The notes below the pieces were generated by a model that was not told the DNA's origin, made no database searches, and saw only the letters and a program-made list of their open reading frames with translations. A DNA stretch of 64,000 bases from Rhynchopus sp. YZ270_cl-10 (lineage: Eukaryota > Euglenozoa > Diplonemea > Diplonemida > Diplonemidae): the NCBI GenBank assembly GCA_964035575.1, contig OZ037891.1, positions 558,001 to 622,000 on the forward strand, written 5' to 3'. Positions 1 through 10,640 of this stretch are shown here, in pieces; position 1 is the first letter of the stretch, and the number at the start of each line of letters is the position of its first letter. The position numbers and the translations under genes were made by a program.

Positions 1-222
1 CTCCCTCCGCCTTCTCATCGTCGCACTCTCACCCCCCAGCCATATCCCCACGCTTGCGTTGACGCTTCCAAGCGTGCACCTCCCGTTTTCAATGCCAAGA
101 GACAATATTATTTTGTGAAGCTCATCCTCGGGTTGTCTACACAAATGCAACTAAACTTTAACACCGATTTTAGAAATTTTGTGTTTTTTGGCAGTAAAAC
201 AACTTCCACTCCACTAATCTAA
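1..222 (+). other. Possible end of an upstream gene, otherwise unassigned
   Basis: A reading frame enters from the left edge and stays open to a TAA at 220-222. The first 100 bases are richer in G+C than the following AT-rich DNA and look exon-like, with a possible acceptor CAG at 37-39. No domain is recognisable, and I cannot tell which frame would be used. The rest, up to 821, is AT-rich with no gene visible. Confidence 0.15.
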
Positions 223-821
223 TCGAGTAAAAATATGGTGGACTCAGTGGAGGTCAGGCCCGGCGGGGAAAATGCAGAAATCAGCACAATAGTGCCTTTG
301 TGAGATGCTTAAATGCAAAAATGTACCCCATTTTTGGGTGTATTTTTTAGGGGTCCCGCGGAGGATGTGATTTTGATGTGAAAATTTTTGTCAAAAAAAA
401 ATGTGAAAAATTACTATGTCGAGCTTTTGTGTGAAATAAAGCCAATGCAGAAATTTTTGAGTGTTTTTGACCATCTGTGGGTAGCGCATAATTTTTCTAG
501 CAAAAAGTGGAATTTTTGGGATTTTTTTTTTTGGGAAATTTGCACTTTTGTCGGAAATGGAAAAATAATACCACAGTGAAGTTATGGGTGGAGGATTTTT
601 TTCGGGTTTTGTATTTGCACGATCTGGTGTAAATGAAGTGAATGCCTGAAATTTTGACGACTTTCGAGACAATTTTTCGAACTCAGAAAAAATTGTCGGG
701 CGACCCAACCCATCCCCAACCCATTTGGTAGAAGCTTGCTTGTAGAAGCTCTTGCATCCCCTCCTCAAAACAGTCCACCTTCCCACACCTTTCCCTCAGT
801 GAAACAAAGAGAAAGCAGATC

Positions 822-2190
822 ATGGGGATATTTGAAGGCTCTCTTCTAGAGGGGTCGTCGGGGGGTGATATTTGGGGTGCGCCGTTGTCGTTGTACTACA
901 ACAGCGACAAGGCGGAGAAGAGCGAGAAGGAGACGCTGCAGGAGTTGTTCTTGTTTGATTATGACACGCCGGTGTCGGGGAGTGCGTCCAATTCCTCGAA
1001 GTCGAATGTGTGTGGTCCGCCTTCGGTGTCCACGGATGCGGATGTGTCTCCGCACGCTAGCGACCAGAGGGCTGTGTCTGTGTCACAGCCATTCCACCAA
1101 CAGCCCACCCCCCTCGTCCCCGCCTTCAGCAACCCTAACGGCGGAGGTGTCGTAGTCAGCAACGGTGTAGACCTCTCCAAAGTGGGCCCGCTCCTCCCCC
1201 CTCCCCAGCAGCTCCCATCCCAGACCGTCTTCCAAACGGCCCCCCCAAAGGTGCAGCGGCCGGTCCTCGGAAAGAGAGTGAAGGGGCTCGTGAAGCGGTG
1301 GAATGTGGACAAAGGGTACGGCTTCCTGCAGCCCCTCGAGGGTGGGGAGGACGTCTTTGTGCACCACTCGGTGATCCACGCGAATGGGTTCCGTTCTCTC
1401 CTTGAGGGCAGCGAGGTGGAGTACGAGGCGGTGGAGGTGGCGCCCGGCAAGGTGCGTGCGGAGAAGGTCACAGGCCCGGAGTCGAGCTTCGTGCAGGGGG
1501 CGGCGGGTGGGCGGCAGACGGTGGCGGTGGCGGGGGCAGGGGCAGGAGTGCGTGCGGAGGATGTCGTGCCCATGCAGGTGCCGCTCACCCCAGGGCAGGT
1601 CGTGTCCCCAGGCAGCATAGTGCAGGTGCAGCTTCCAAACAGTAGAGAGGTGGTGTACACACAGCAGCAGCAGCAACAGCAACAGCAGTTCCAGGCTCCA
1701 GTGGTGCAAGTGCCGGTGCAAAGACAGACACCCCAAGCAGGACAGCCCCAATACGTCCAAGGCTCCGACGGGCAGATCTACGTTGTCAGCCACATGGTAT
1801 GGGGTGATATTGAAAATAATGGGGTTTTTTGTTTTTGAAGTCAACTGTCGGGTTAAAAACACAGTGGGTATTGCACAACTGTGGCAGCACAACCGAGACA
1901 ACTACACTACTCCAACAATTTATCAAAATATACGTTTTTCTTTACAGAATGCGCAGCAGCAGCAGGCAGTGGCACAGCAGTACTCACAGACCCAGGAGAG
2001 TCGTCAGCAGCAGCAGCAGCAGCAGCAGCAGCCACAACAGCAACAGCAACAGCAGGTGTCCCAAGAACAGTACCAGCTGCAGCACTTTCCCCTGCAGAAC
2101 CAAGACCCACTGCACCAGAAACCTGCCCGGACCGAACCTGCCCACAGCAACACAGGTGCACTCGCGCCCCCACCTGTCTTCATCAATTAA
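822..2190 (+). CDS. Cold-shock-domain protein with Q-rich tail (2 exons)
   Basis: The model is exon 1 at 822-1796, a GT-AG intron at 1797-1947 (donor GTATGG, acceptor TTTACAG) and exon 2 at 1948-2190, giving 405 residues. Residues ~153-217 are a cold-shock domain, an OB fold that binds single-stranded RNA or DNA. Both binding motifs are visible: KGYGFLQ at 164-170 (RNP1-like) and DVFVHHSVI at 177-185 (RNP2-like). Eukaryotic members of this family package mRNA or control its translation, probably in the cytoplasm. The first 150 residues are Ser/Pro-rich and disordered. The C-terminal part is Gln-rich, with poly-Q runs on both sides of the intron. I see no zinc knuckle or RGG box, so this is not a plain Lin28 or plant glycine-rich type. 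Unspliced, the frame closes 14 codons into the intron. The ATG follows a pyrimidine-rich stretch and an A-rich leader. The domain call is firm; the precise role is unknown. Confidence 0.88.
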
Positions 2191-2716
2191 GTCCGTACCA
2201 CAGTCTTCCCGAACTTTCGACAAGGAACGCTGTGTTTGAGCATCCACACCCCGGAGCTCAGGAACAGCATCCGTGTTCCTGTGTGGCACTTCTCCCCAAC
2301 CCAATCGTCTTTCTCACTTTAGACCTTTTGAGCATATTATTTTCCATCTTCTGTGTTCCTTCGTATCTAGCTTAGTCCCAAGCAAATTGGGGTCATCATT
2401 TTTTGTTTAAACCAGGACCATGCACCACATCTTAGGGAATCCTAGGAAATCACCTGGAATCGATTGAGCGCGCAGCGGCACTTCGTCTTTAGTTTATTTG
2501 CATTTTCTTTTGAATGACCGCAGTGAAAAGAGTGCAGGTGGTATTGTGTTGGGACGATTTCTCACCTGCCAGCGTTGTTATTATTTTATAATCTTTTCTT
2601 TCCTTCTTATTTTTGTATATCATGTCATGGGGTGGGGGTTGAGAACAGTTCTGTGTATCTCAACTAATTTGTGGCTGTCATTAATCCCTTTTTTTAATGA
2701 CGATCAGAAGTGACAG
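2191..2716. other. 3' flank of the cold-shock gene, no gene seen
   Basis: AT- and T-rich sequence with only short open frames of random composition. It lies between the stop codon and the target duplication of the next transposon. Confidence 0.5.
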
Positions 2717-2724
2717 GCCGGGAA

Positions 2725-3385
2725 CAGGGCGCGCGCTAACTTTTCGGAAAATTCCCGAAAAAATGGATATCGGGTCCAAAAAAATGTACCTACAGGAAGT
2801 ATGTGAAGGGCGGCAGAAAAATCAGGGTTATATTGCATTTCCGAGAAAATCCCGGGCTGTGGTGGGGGATATACGGAAAAATGGACAAAATTTTAGTGAC
2901 TTAAATTTTCACAAAATATGAACCCATACCCGTAAACAAGGGTCATTTTCAGGTCTTTCGGACACACAGTACACAGTACACAGTACACAGTACACAGTAC
3001 ACAGTACACAGTACACAGTACACAGTACACAGTACACAGTACACAGTACACAGTACACAGTACACAGTACACAGTACACAGTACACAGTACACAGTAATA
3101 CATAAGTACATCATGGGGGGTAGGGAACAGGTAGCGCCGCAGGCGCACGGTACCCAACTTTTTTCTTTTTTCTTTCCCCTTTCTTCTGCTTTCTTTTGAT
3201 TGCGCGAGCCGATTGCTCTCCACGCTGGGGTCACATGTGTGTCCAAAAACTATTTGAAGTGCCCTTACTGTGCATTATGGGATTCTCTGGTTTTCTTAAG
3301 GAAATCGTGTAATCAAAAAATTTTTGTACCTCGAAAAAACCTCGAAAATACCGGGTGTGAGGGTGTGGATTTAGCGCGCGCCCTG
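2725..3385. mobile_element. Non-autonomous hAT-like transposon (661 bp)
   Basis: The ends are inverted repeats starting CAGGGCGCGCGCTAA, with the right end the reverse complement. The element is flanked by an exact 8-bp duplication GCCGGGAA at 2717-2724 and 3386-3393. An 8-bp duplication with CAGGG ends is the signature of the hAT superfamily. There is no transposase. The interior holds a 19-copy 7-bp array and, at about 3133, a GC-rich hairpin module (GCGCCGCAGGCGC) also found in other elements here. Confidence 0.85.
2964..3096. repeat. Tandem array of the 7-mer ACACAGT, 19 copies
   Basis: The array is perfect over 133 bp, which is exactly 19 units, and lies inside the hAT-like element at 2725-3385. 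A 7-bp unit leaves all frames open in a 7-residue period, so the long open frames across it are artefacts. The unit differs by one base from the TACCCAG array near 48.4 kb. Confidence 0.95.
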
Positions 3386-3464
3386 GCCGGGAAAACAGGA
3401 AAAAAAAAAAAAAAAAATACACAAAAGGCCATCTCCCTGTTCCCTGTAAACAACTCCCAAGCGC

Positions 3465-3545
3465 TACACTCTGGGTTCGATATAACCCGTGGGTCCTGCG
3501 TCTCAGAAGCGTTTGCACTGTGCCAACTTCACTTTTTCTTTGTTC
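3465..3545 (+). repeat. Dispersed repeat family B copy
   Basis: It contains the GGGTTCGAT(AT)AACCC hairpin, then TGCGTC and GCGTTTGCACT, and a pyrimidine-rich tail. It is one of about 18 copies in the window. Confidence 0.7.
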
Positions 3546-3691
3546 TTTTTGAACAACAGTACTCCAAGAACCTTGGCGTCCAAATAAGACGGATTTTGGG
3601 GGATTTTTTTTTTTTTTGGGTAATTTAGTAGGGGATGTACGCATTGTCGACGTCACTTTAAAGAAGGTAGCTCTTCGTCTTATTGATCAAA

Positions 3692-3730
3692 GGTGACTAA
3701 GCACCATGATGCTTAGGTTCATCTTACAAA
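3692..3730 (+). repeat. Dispersed repeat family A copy
   Basis: A CTAAGC/GCTTAG stem with a variant loop is followed by GTTCATCTTAC and a T-rich tail. Confidence 0.7.
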
Positions 3731-3749
3731 ACCTTTTTTTTTTTTTTTG

Positions 3750-3795
3750 TGCTTTTATCCGGATGTCTGACGTCGTAGGTCAGTCGGAGGTGTCT
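3750..3795 (+). repeat. Dispersed repeat family C copy (diverged)
   Basis: It shows the ATCCGGAT hairpin core, CGTCGTAGGTCAGTCGGAGG and a T-rich tail. It lies directly after a family A copy. Confidence 0.55.
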
Positions 3796-4741
3796 ATCCC
3801 CTTTTTGTCATTTGTCCTGCTGTGTATCTCTCTCCAGAGGGGGGTGTTTTGTGTTTCCTTGTCACGTTGTGAAGCGTTTTTTTTTCCCCTCTCCCCCGAC
3901 CCTCCCCGCTTTCCTGTACGTTCTGTGTTTTCTTTCTTTTCATTTCTTTTTCTCTATCAACGCTTTAAGACAAGATGTGTACTGTACCCGCGAGGTTTTA
4001 TTCATCTTTTATTTTGGTCTGTTATTTTTCCCACCCCCCTTTTCCCCTTTGAGAAAACTAGCTTTGGCCATGATGTCCGTCTCTTTGTTGGTGCAGATCT
4101 TTTCAACGGTTTCCTTCTCACTTTTTTTCTTGTTCAGTGTTTAATTTTTGAATGACAAATTGGTGCTCGGGGGGTCAGATCTGCACTCTGATAAACAACA
4201 ACAATATTGATGAAGGGGAAAAAGATCAGAGCAAAACAAAAGCTGTACCTAATCAAGCCCCTCTTCAGTCGATCTGAATGCCTTTGCAGTAGGTTTTGTA
4301 CGTGATTGAAGTTTTCTTCTTATACTGCAAAAGATGTTCCTTCCTCTTGCAGCCATGTTTACCTGATTTTTTTGCGGATTTTTTGCAAAAAAATAAGATT
4401 TTATAGTATTGTGCTGTTGGAAAGATGCTCAAAACGTGTTGTTAACTCTTAGAAATGAAGTCAGTTGACAGCGCTGGTTGATGGATTAACGATTCATGTT
4501 ATTTTCATCCCAAAATTGTTTCCCGGATCCCCTCTTGTAGTGGCATTCCATTTTTTACTCCTAAGTTTTTACATTTTGTTCTGTTCTGGTGAGTCTGTCC
4601 CACTTTTCTGTCACAAAAAAAATACATCAATTTCCCTCACAGTCAGATCACGATCATTTGGTTTTCCCTACAGCCATTACATAGCAAAATCACAATGGGC
4701 TCGAGTAGCCAAGTTACTCAAATCCTTCCCTTTTAAAAAAA

Positions 4742-4785
4742 GGGTGACCAAGCACAATAACCTTGGGGTCAATCTTACCCAAAAT
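4742..4785 (+). repeat. Dispersed repeat family A copy with changed stem
   Basis: The stem here is CCAAG/CTTGG instead of CTAAG/CTTAG, a paired change that keeps the hairpin. The GTGA leader and GGTCAATCTTA follow-on match the family. Confidence 0.6.
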
Positions 4786-4841
4786 TTCTCTCTTTTTTTT
4801 AGGCGACTAAGCAGGTGTTCAAAACATTAAGTAATCTAATC

Positions 4842-4886
4842 AGACTAAGCACGAGAGGCTTAGCGTCATCTTATAAACTTTTCTTA
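4842..4886 (+). repeat. Dispersed repeat family A, near-consensus copy
   Basis: GACTAAGC, loop ACGAGAG, GCTTAG, then GTCATCTTATAAAC and a T/C tail. A shorter partial copy sits just upstream, at about 4801. Confidence 0.8.
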
Positions 4887-5152
4887 TGTGTCATGAGAGG
4901 GCTTTGTATTTTAACCCTACTTTCTTTTTTTGGTCTGGCTCTGATTTTTATCTTTTTTAACCTACCCTACACACATTGTATGGGTGCATTGTATATACAG
5001 CGTACGTTTGTCGTTGTTTCCCCACAAACCCTTTTCCACCCCCATTGAGTAAATATGTTGGGTCTGTACTAATGCTGAGGACGTTGCTTCTGGGAAAACT
5101 CCATCTGTTTATTAATGAATTTATCTTAATATTTTTTTGTTGGCGTTTTTTC

Positions 5153-6018
5153 CAGGGCACTAGCTTGGTTTTGGGGAAAATTCCAGAAGTGGGTCGCTTT
5201 CCATGAAAGTGGGTCAGCGAGTTTTTTACTACAGAAGATGGTTTAGCGGCGTTCTACGAGCTATTTTCTCCAATCCCAGCTTGTGGTGGGGGATATTCGC
5301 GAAAATGGCCAAAATTCGGTCAGTGTTGCAGTAATCCTCCGAAATGTGCTGTTTTCCCGCCTCACTTTGTGGTCTCTCGGAAAACTACCACTGGTATCTG
5401 TATGAGTTTCAGAGCTTTCTTCCTCGAGGCAGACTTAAAGAAACTGAACCCTTGGTGCATGCACCGCCTCACCGCCGTGTAGTCACGGGTGTTTCGGACA
5501 GTGTTATTTTGCACGAACGGTCTCATCCAGGGTTTTTTTTGCGGAGCAAAAAAAACCCTGGATGATAATATGGCGCCGCAGGCGAAAAAAAAATAGGGTG
5601 CAGTGTAAAAATCTAGCTTTTTACACGACAGAGTCACTCAACGAACCCTTTTTTGCGGAGCAAAAAAGGAAAAATGGCGCCGCAGGCAAAAAAATAAAAA
5701 TAAGGTACAGCCTCCCGGGTCCTCCTCTAGACCCTTCCCACGTGCAAAACCCTACAGAATTCTCAGATTTTTGGTGGGATGATGGCGGGATGATGGTTTT
5801 TGGTCGGGGGGGAAAGCCATTTTCCGTGGGATGATGCATGATGGTTAGCGTCAGGCCTGAACAGGCTCGGGGGGAGTTCCTGTAGTCGAGCTCCCAAAAA
5901 AATTTTTTCTAAAATCCAAAATCCAATTTTTTTTTTTTTTCCGGCTGACCCACTTTTTTTTTTTTAAGTACAGGAAGTGGGTCAGCTGACCCGCTGACCC
6001 AGCCAAGCTAGTCCCCTG
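5153..6018. mobile_element. Non-autonomous hAT-like transposon (866 bp)
   Basis: The left end is CAGGGCACTAGCTTGG and the right end reads CAGGGGACTAGCTTGG on the other strand. An exact 8-bp duplication GTTTTTTC flanks it at 5145-5152 and 6019-6026. The interior has no transposase but holds two copies of the GGCGCCGCAGGC hairpin module (near 5570 and 5675), short GC-T-run hairpins, and near 5854-5870 what looks like a stray hAT end (CAGGCCTGACGCTAAC on the - strand), suggesting nested insertion. Confidence 0.85.
5523..5565. repeat. Perfect 20-bp inverted repeat
   Basis: Two 20-base arms (5523-5542 and 5546-5565) with a 3-base spacer could form a strong hairpin. It lies inside the hAT-like element at 5153-6018. 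Confidence 0.9.
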
Positions 6019-6320
6019 GTTTTTTCTCAAAGAAGACGGGGGGCTTTGTTTCTTCTGAGATGTGCCCGTGGGGCGTGTTCATCTTTCAAGCTTTCTTTGT
6101 GTTGTTCCTGGCATTAGTATACATGGTTCGACACATATACCCATACGGTGTTTGCTCAAGTATTCCCTAAACCTCCCTGCCTCTTTTACGTTCAGGAAAT
6201 TAGTACAAAAATCACAAAAAAAAATTGTGCGATGAAAAGTGCCTGAACAGCTCCAAAGATGTGTTACTGGAGCTATCCCCAAGGTTCATTTATCTTACAA
6301 GCTTTTTTTTTTTCTTTGGA

Positions 6321-6830
6321 GTGTCAGTGCCTGCGTCCGCGAGGTGTTTGCACTATAGTCGGCTTCACTTTTCTTTCTGATGTTGTGCACCTGATACGCA
6401 TTCACCCACATTTTTATTTGATGCGACAACGATTTGTGACCAAGGTGTGCGAGGTTTGCAAATTTATATTTATTTCTGCGCCTGTCCGCCACATGTGTGT
6501 GAGGTGTTTGCACTTTCAACTTCTCTTTTACTTTTCTCTCTGTCAGACGCTATCCTTTCAAATCAACGCTTTGGACAGAACCGTTTTGCATTCTTTTGAG
6601 CTTCCAGACCAGGACTTTCCCCCCACATTTTTTTTGTCTGCCACTCTTCAGGGGTGTGTGCAGGTCTGTACCTACGCCTCCCCCCCCTTCTTTGTTTATT
6701 TCCTTTCCTCCCCAGATTTTGAGATGAAGTTGTTCTCTTTGTTCAGTGCCTGCATTTGGTGATAACCCCACGGAGTACCAATGCCTGATGAACGGTGAGG
6801 TGTTTTGCACTTTTCAACCGTCATTCTGTG
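6321..6830 (+). repeat. Cluster of three family B copies
   Basis: Family B-like copies lie at about 6321-6375, 6478-6532 and 6758-6820. Each has a GAGGTGTTTGCACT-type core and a following T/C tract; the third also has GATAACCCC and ATGAACGGTGAGG. Between and around them the DNA is T-rich with no gene. Confidence 0.6.
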
Positions 6831-7039
6831 TTTTGTTTTTTATTTTTCTTGAGTTGACCCGCGTCTGCGCGGTAAGGCGAGGCGTGTCCACTTTCAACTT
6901 TTTCTTTCTCTTCCAACTCCACCCTCCATTGGAGGATATCACCTAACAAACTTTACAAAACCTCTCCCTTTTGGCAGGCCTTCTCGGTCTTACCCAGTTT
7001 TTTTTTATATTTCAACAAAGCAGCCAACACACTTTCTGT

Positions 7040-7136
7040 TGTTGGCTGCAGGGTTTACTTATGCTTTCCATCCAGCTGGCATCGTATATAGGTCAGTCGG
7101 AGGATGTGCCTGCATCAATAACTTCAATTTTTATTT
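7040..7136 (+). repeat. Dispersed repeat family C copy
   Basis: GGCTGCAGGG, CTTATGCTTTC, CTGGCATCGTA, GTCAGTCGGAGG, then GCATCAATAACTTCA and a T tail. This is close to the family consensus. Confidence 0.75.
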
Positions 7137-7432
7137 GATGCTTCTGTAGGTTTGGCGTAGCTGCCATACAGATAGTCTTCACTATCATTTTTTTGGCCTC
7201 AAAGAGATTTCCTCTTCACTGCCAGGTAGTCAGTGGGAGCGTATTGCAGTAATAACAATATCATCACAGAATATTTATTACACACTTTACGCGCAAACAA
7301 ACAGACCAAGGACAAGCTTGTAGTTTTCTTCTACCCTGGTCTGCATGGTGTTTCTGAAGGGGATTGTTGCCCTCATAAGATTATTTCTCTGCGGCCTGGT
7401 GAGTAGTTGACCTAACCTGTTCAGGGCAGTGC

Positions 7433-7478
7433 TGTAAGAATACGTATCAGAATACGTATTCTGATACGTATTCTTACA
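7433..7478. repeat. Perfect 46-bp palindrome
   Basis: All 46 bases read the same on both strands; the core alternates ATACGTAT and CAGAATAC. There is no spacer. It could be extruded as a cruciform or be a relic of a foldback element. Confidence 0.95.
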
Positions 7479-7689
7479 ATTTTTTTCTTCAGGGTGGCCT
7501 TTGAGATACTGAACGAATGCCTCTTTTTTTTATGGGTGATTTTGTGTCGATGCAAAACAATCACTACTCCCCTCCCACCCTAAGGGTCCCCCTTTTCAGC
7601 TTTTGAAATAATAAAAGACATAAAAGACATAAAAGACATAAAAGACGTTAAAAGACATAAAAGACATAAAAGACATGTTAAAAGACATG

Positions 7690-7992
7690 TAGTACACTTC
7701 CGGCTGTGCCTTGCTGTTGGCCTGAATGACACGGCTGCTGCATACCCCCTCGTCCGTTAGGAAGTGACCCAACTCAGCAAGAACGCCTTCGTGGTCCTCC
7801 TCCTTGAACAACTCGTAACGGCTGTCTCTGGCTTTGCCAGCAGGTCTGTCTGTTACCCTGTTAGAACACCAGGATGTGGGCCTGAAGCGCAGGCTTTGCC
7901 TTCTCGTTCATGTCTGACTCGAACGCGTACGTCGTCGCCAACACCACTGTGTCATTTCCCAGGTACTGCTTGTTGTCTCTGTCTTGAACCAC
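7690..7992 (-). pseudogene. Captured gene fragment inside the hAT-like element
   Basis: On the - strand two adjoining stretches have coding character. The first (7992-7861) gives 43 residues ending in a stop, including DTVVLATTYAFESDMNEKAK. The second (about 7853-7690), in another frame, contains YELFKEEDHEGVLAELGHFL followed by TDEGVCSSRVIQA, which resembles the first strand and helix of an ACT regulatory domain (pattern D-x-x-G-V-L-A-E-L). A frame change or lost splice site separates them. I infer a host gene piece picked up by the transposon (Pack-type). The ACT resemblance is by eye and tentative. Confidence 0.4.
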
Positions 7993-8031
7993 GGTAAGAA
8001 GTGTCACTTCGAGACACTTCTTACCGTGGTT
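7987..8031. repeat. 19-bp inverted repeat inside the hAT-like element
   Basis: The arms at 7987-8005 and 8013-8031 are exact reverse complements around a 7-base spacer. They sit at the edge of the coding-like fragment. Confidence 0.9.
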
Positions 8032-8755
8032 TGGGTTGAAACTGGTGGTTTCTGGTGAATAACGCCGGTTTTTCCCACAGAACCCTTAATAAACGCACGT
8101 TTCTAAGGCATTTTACACCAAAACTCGCTGCACGAAAATAGGAGTTAAGTTGAATTCTAAACACCTCGATTTTTGGCCCAATCTTTCCAACGCCGAAAAA
8201 ATCTTACACTTTGGTGCCTTTGCGTAAGTCGATTTTTAGTGGACCATATATGGGCGAAGGGGTGAGGGGACGATAGCGGAAGCAATTTAGTTTTGCGAAT
8301 CCTTCACAAACTCTCTGCCTCGTGGCGTTGATGAGCACAAATGAACGGAACTCAACGAACCGAACCGATCTGAACGCATCGTAAGCTAGATAAAACACGT
8401 GCGTGGTAACAAACGCAACACTGTGCATAGGTTTTTTTGGTCGTTTTTGCCCACAAACGACCTGTGTGGCCACACATGGTCCTGACACCCCAGAAGCGCG
8501 TTTCCCAGCCCACATAGCCAGGTGTGGACCCAAAAAAAAACCACCCAAAAAGGTGAAAATCCCGGTTTTACAAACGCTGCATGTCTTTTATGTGTCTTTT
8601 ATGTCTTTTAAGCGAAAAAGTGGGATTTTAAAAGACGATAAAAGACATAAAAGACGTCTTTTAAAAGACATGTTAAAAGACAAGGGGGACCCTTATCCCA
8701 CCCCCTCTGTACAAACGACCACCTACTCTCCCTTTAGTATTCCCTCCCGCTAGTT

Positions 8756-8871
8756 GTTGGCTGTATTGTGATAATTGCCCCAGCATAATACAGAATACAC
8801 GTCACAATACAGCTTGCATTGTGATGTGTATTATTGTATTATGCTGGGGCAGTTATCACAATACAGCCAAC
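8756..8871. mobile_element. Foldback MITE-like element (116 bp)
   Basis: Nearly the whole unit is one inverted repeat with arms GTTGGCTGTATTGTGATAA. The arm sequence GGC(T/A)GTATTGTGAT is shared with the 140-bp foldback at 55252-55391, so they are one family. No clear target duplication is seen. Confidence 0.75.
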
Positions 8872-9134
8872 CACCACCCATCCCCCAGTCTCATACATAC
8901 TGGAGACGCTTTGACAGCGTCCCTGTAGTGTCATTCACTCATTTTTGGTCCGGTTCGTAAAATTCGTGTTTTTTTTTTAAATCTCTTTTCAAGAAAGGGG
9001 AAAGTATTTAGTCTCTCTCATGAGTTCTGTGGAACAGGCAGTATATGAATTTACTCTTTTCGACCTTTTTTTTTTAGGTGGCGAAGCAACGTGACGCTTG
9101 GATTCGTCGTATATCAAATTTTTCTTTTCTCTCA

Positions 9135-9190
9135 GTGTCTGCGTCCGCCGATGAACGGTGAGGCGTTTGCACTTTCATCTTTTCTTTTAT
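9135..9190 (+). repeat. Dispersed repeat family B, near-consensus copy
   Basis: CTGCGTCCGCCGATGAACGG, then TGAGGCGTTTGCACTTTC and a T-rich tail. CCG and CGG can pair around CCGATGAA, and GTGC-like/GCAC bases can close an outer stem. Confidence 0.75.
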
Positions 9191-9255
9191 TTTTTTGGAT
9201 GTAGATCAGGCTATTTCCTAACATGGGTCTTAAAACACTCTTTCTTTTCTTCATG

Positions 9256-9350
9256 GATTGTACGGACAGCATGGTTCGGGTCCACCCCCGGTGTACTAGT
9301 CAAAGGTACTCAGTCACGAGAGGGCTTTTTTTTGTTGTATTTTCAAGTCA
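9256..9350 (+). repeat. Dispersed repeat family D copy
   Basis: GCATGGTTCGGGTCCACCC, GGTGTAC, CAGTCACGAGAGGGCTTTTT, GTATTTTCAAGTCA and a T-run. The ACGAGAG heptamer is the same one that forms the loop of family A. Confidence 0.7.
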
Positions 9351-9603
9351 AAACATTTCATTTTTTTTTTTTTTTATGGAGCATTTCAGGCTCTCCGCTA
9401 GGATTTCCGATTTTGAAAATATTCTGTTGATGGTCCACGTTGGTGGGGTACATGCTTGCGCCGCAGGCGCACGGTACGCAACTTTTTTTTTTACCAACGC
9501 CCGATTTTGACTTTTTTGGGACGTTTGAGCACTCACCTCTCCATATCTTCTTCTCCTGAGCTTTTTTGACAGGTAGAACGGGTCTGAACCACTTAGCAGA
9601 ACT

Positions 9604-10125
9604 TTTTCAACTTACCTTCCTTCACCCCCCCTGTAAGGGCAACCGTAGGTGAAGTAAGGTATAGTATTGAAATCGATGTGGGGGGGGAGTAAAGGGTCAA
9701 TTTTACAAAACCAGATTTTGAGGAAAATTTTAGCCGAAAATGGGCCCCACGTATAAGGAACCGGGCTCATATTTCTCAAAATTTAAGTGGTCAAAAAATT
9801 GTCCAATTTTCGAGATTGACCCCACCACTGCACGGGCGGAGCCCAAAAATGCAAATAAGGACCCTTTTCAACTTACCTTCCTTCACCCCCCCTGTAAGGG
9901 CAACCGTAGGTGAAGTAAGGTATAGTATTGAAATCGATGTGGGGGGGGAGTAAAGGGTCAATTTTACAAAACCAGATTTTGAGGAAAATTTTAGCCGAAA
10001 ATGGGCCCCACGTATAAGGAACCGGGCTCATATTTCTCAAAATTTAAGTGGTCAAAAAATTGTCCAATTTTCGAGATTGACCCCACCACTGCACGGGCGG
10101 AGCCCAAAAATGCAAATAAGGACCC
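9604..10125. repeat. Tandem duplication, two 261-bp copies
   Basis: The copies at 9604-9864 and 9865-10125 show no difference that I can see, so the duplication is recent. Each begins with a short inverted repeat (CTTACCTTCCTTCACC against GGTGAAGTAAGGT). No reading frame is kept through the unit. Confidence 0.9.
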
Positions 10126-10363
10126 TTTTTAATTTGTTCTCTTGAAATGTGTAATTTCAAGTTTTCGCGAAAAAAATAACAACTGATCCTACGAGGGTTG
10201 AAGGAAGGTGTGTGGAAAACAACAACAAAACAAGGAATTGCTAAGAAAAAGAACGAGGTGTGCTGTGGGAAACTCCGCGCGATTTTCGAAACCAACATAG
10301 CAGCCTGGCGCTTTGCCGGGTGGTGATGATGCGCATGATGTGATCGACGACAGTTAGTCGTCT

Positions 10364-10640
10364 GTGTTCCTTGCGCACTCCTCCTCCGGCGACGACGATG
10401 AGTGGGAGGCTGTGGACGACGACGACGTGGAACACGCCGACCATGGATCGAGCAAATGGTGCTGGACGAAGAGGGGTCTGAGGGTGACAGCCCCCGTTCT
10501 TGAACGTTTCAAGTGCAGGCGTCCCAGTGGTTGTGGAAGCGTTTTCGCATACCTGCAGAAGAGCAGGGTGTAGATTATTTCTACAGGGCGGTGTTCAGTA
10601 GTGTGGGTCCCCCCATAACCACAGCACACCCCGTTTTTTT
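10364..10640 (+). pseudogene. Coding-like fragment inside the hAT-like element
   Basis: GC-rich DNA with coding texture. One frame gives an acidic stretch (SSSGDDDEWEAVDDDDVEHA) and stays open from 10364 to 10573. Another gives QASQWLWKRFRIPAEEQG and VDYFYRAVFSS downstream. No single frame spans both. I do not recognise the protein. It may be the remains of a transposase or of a captured host exon. Confidence 0.3.

Larger units (their letters stand above)
7581..8695. mobile_element. hAT-like transposon carrying gene-like cargo (1115 bp)
   Basis: The ends are TAAGGGTCCCCCTT inverted repeats with an exact 8-bp duplication TCCCACCC at 7573-7580 and 8696-8703. The duplication size points to hAT, though the first bases differ from the CAGG ends of the other elements. 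Just inside both ends are runs of a 9-bp unit AAAAGACAT (left about 7612-7688, right about 8577-8682, there in both orientations). The middle carries coding-like DNA on the - strand. There is no transposase. Confidence 0.85.

Noticed and set aside
959-1901. Long - strand frames opposite the cold-shock gene (up to 272 residues)
   Set aside because: They are shadows of a GC-rich real exon; the + strand carries the cold-shock domain.
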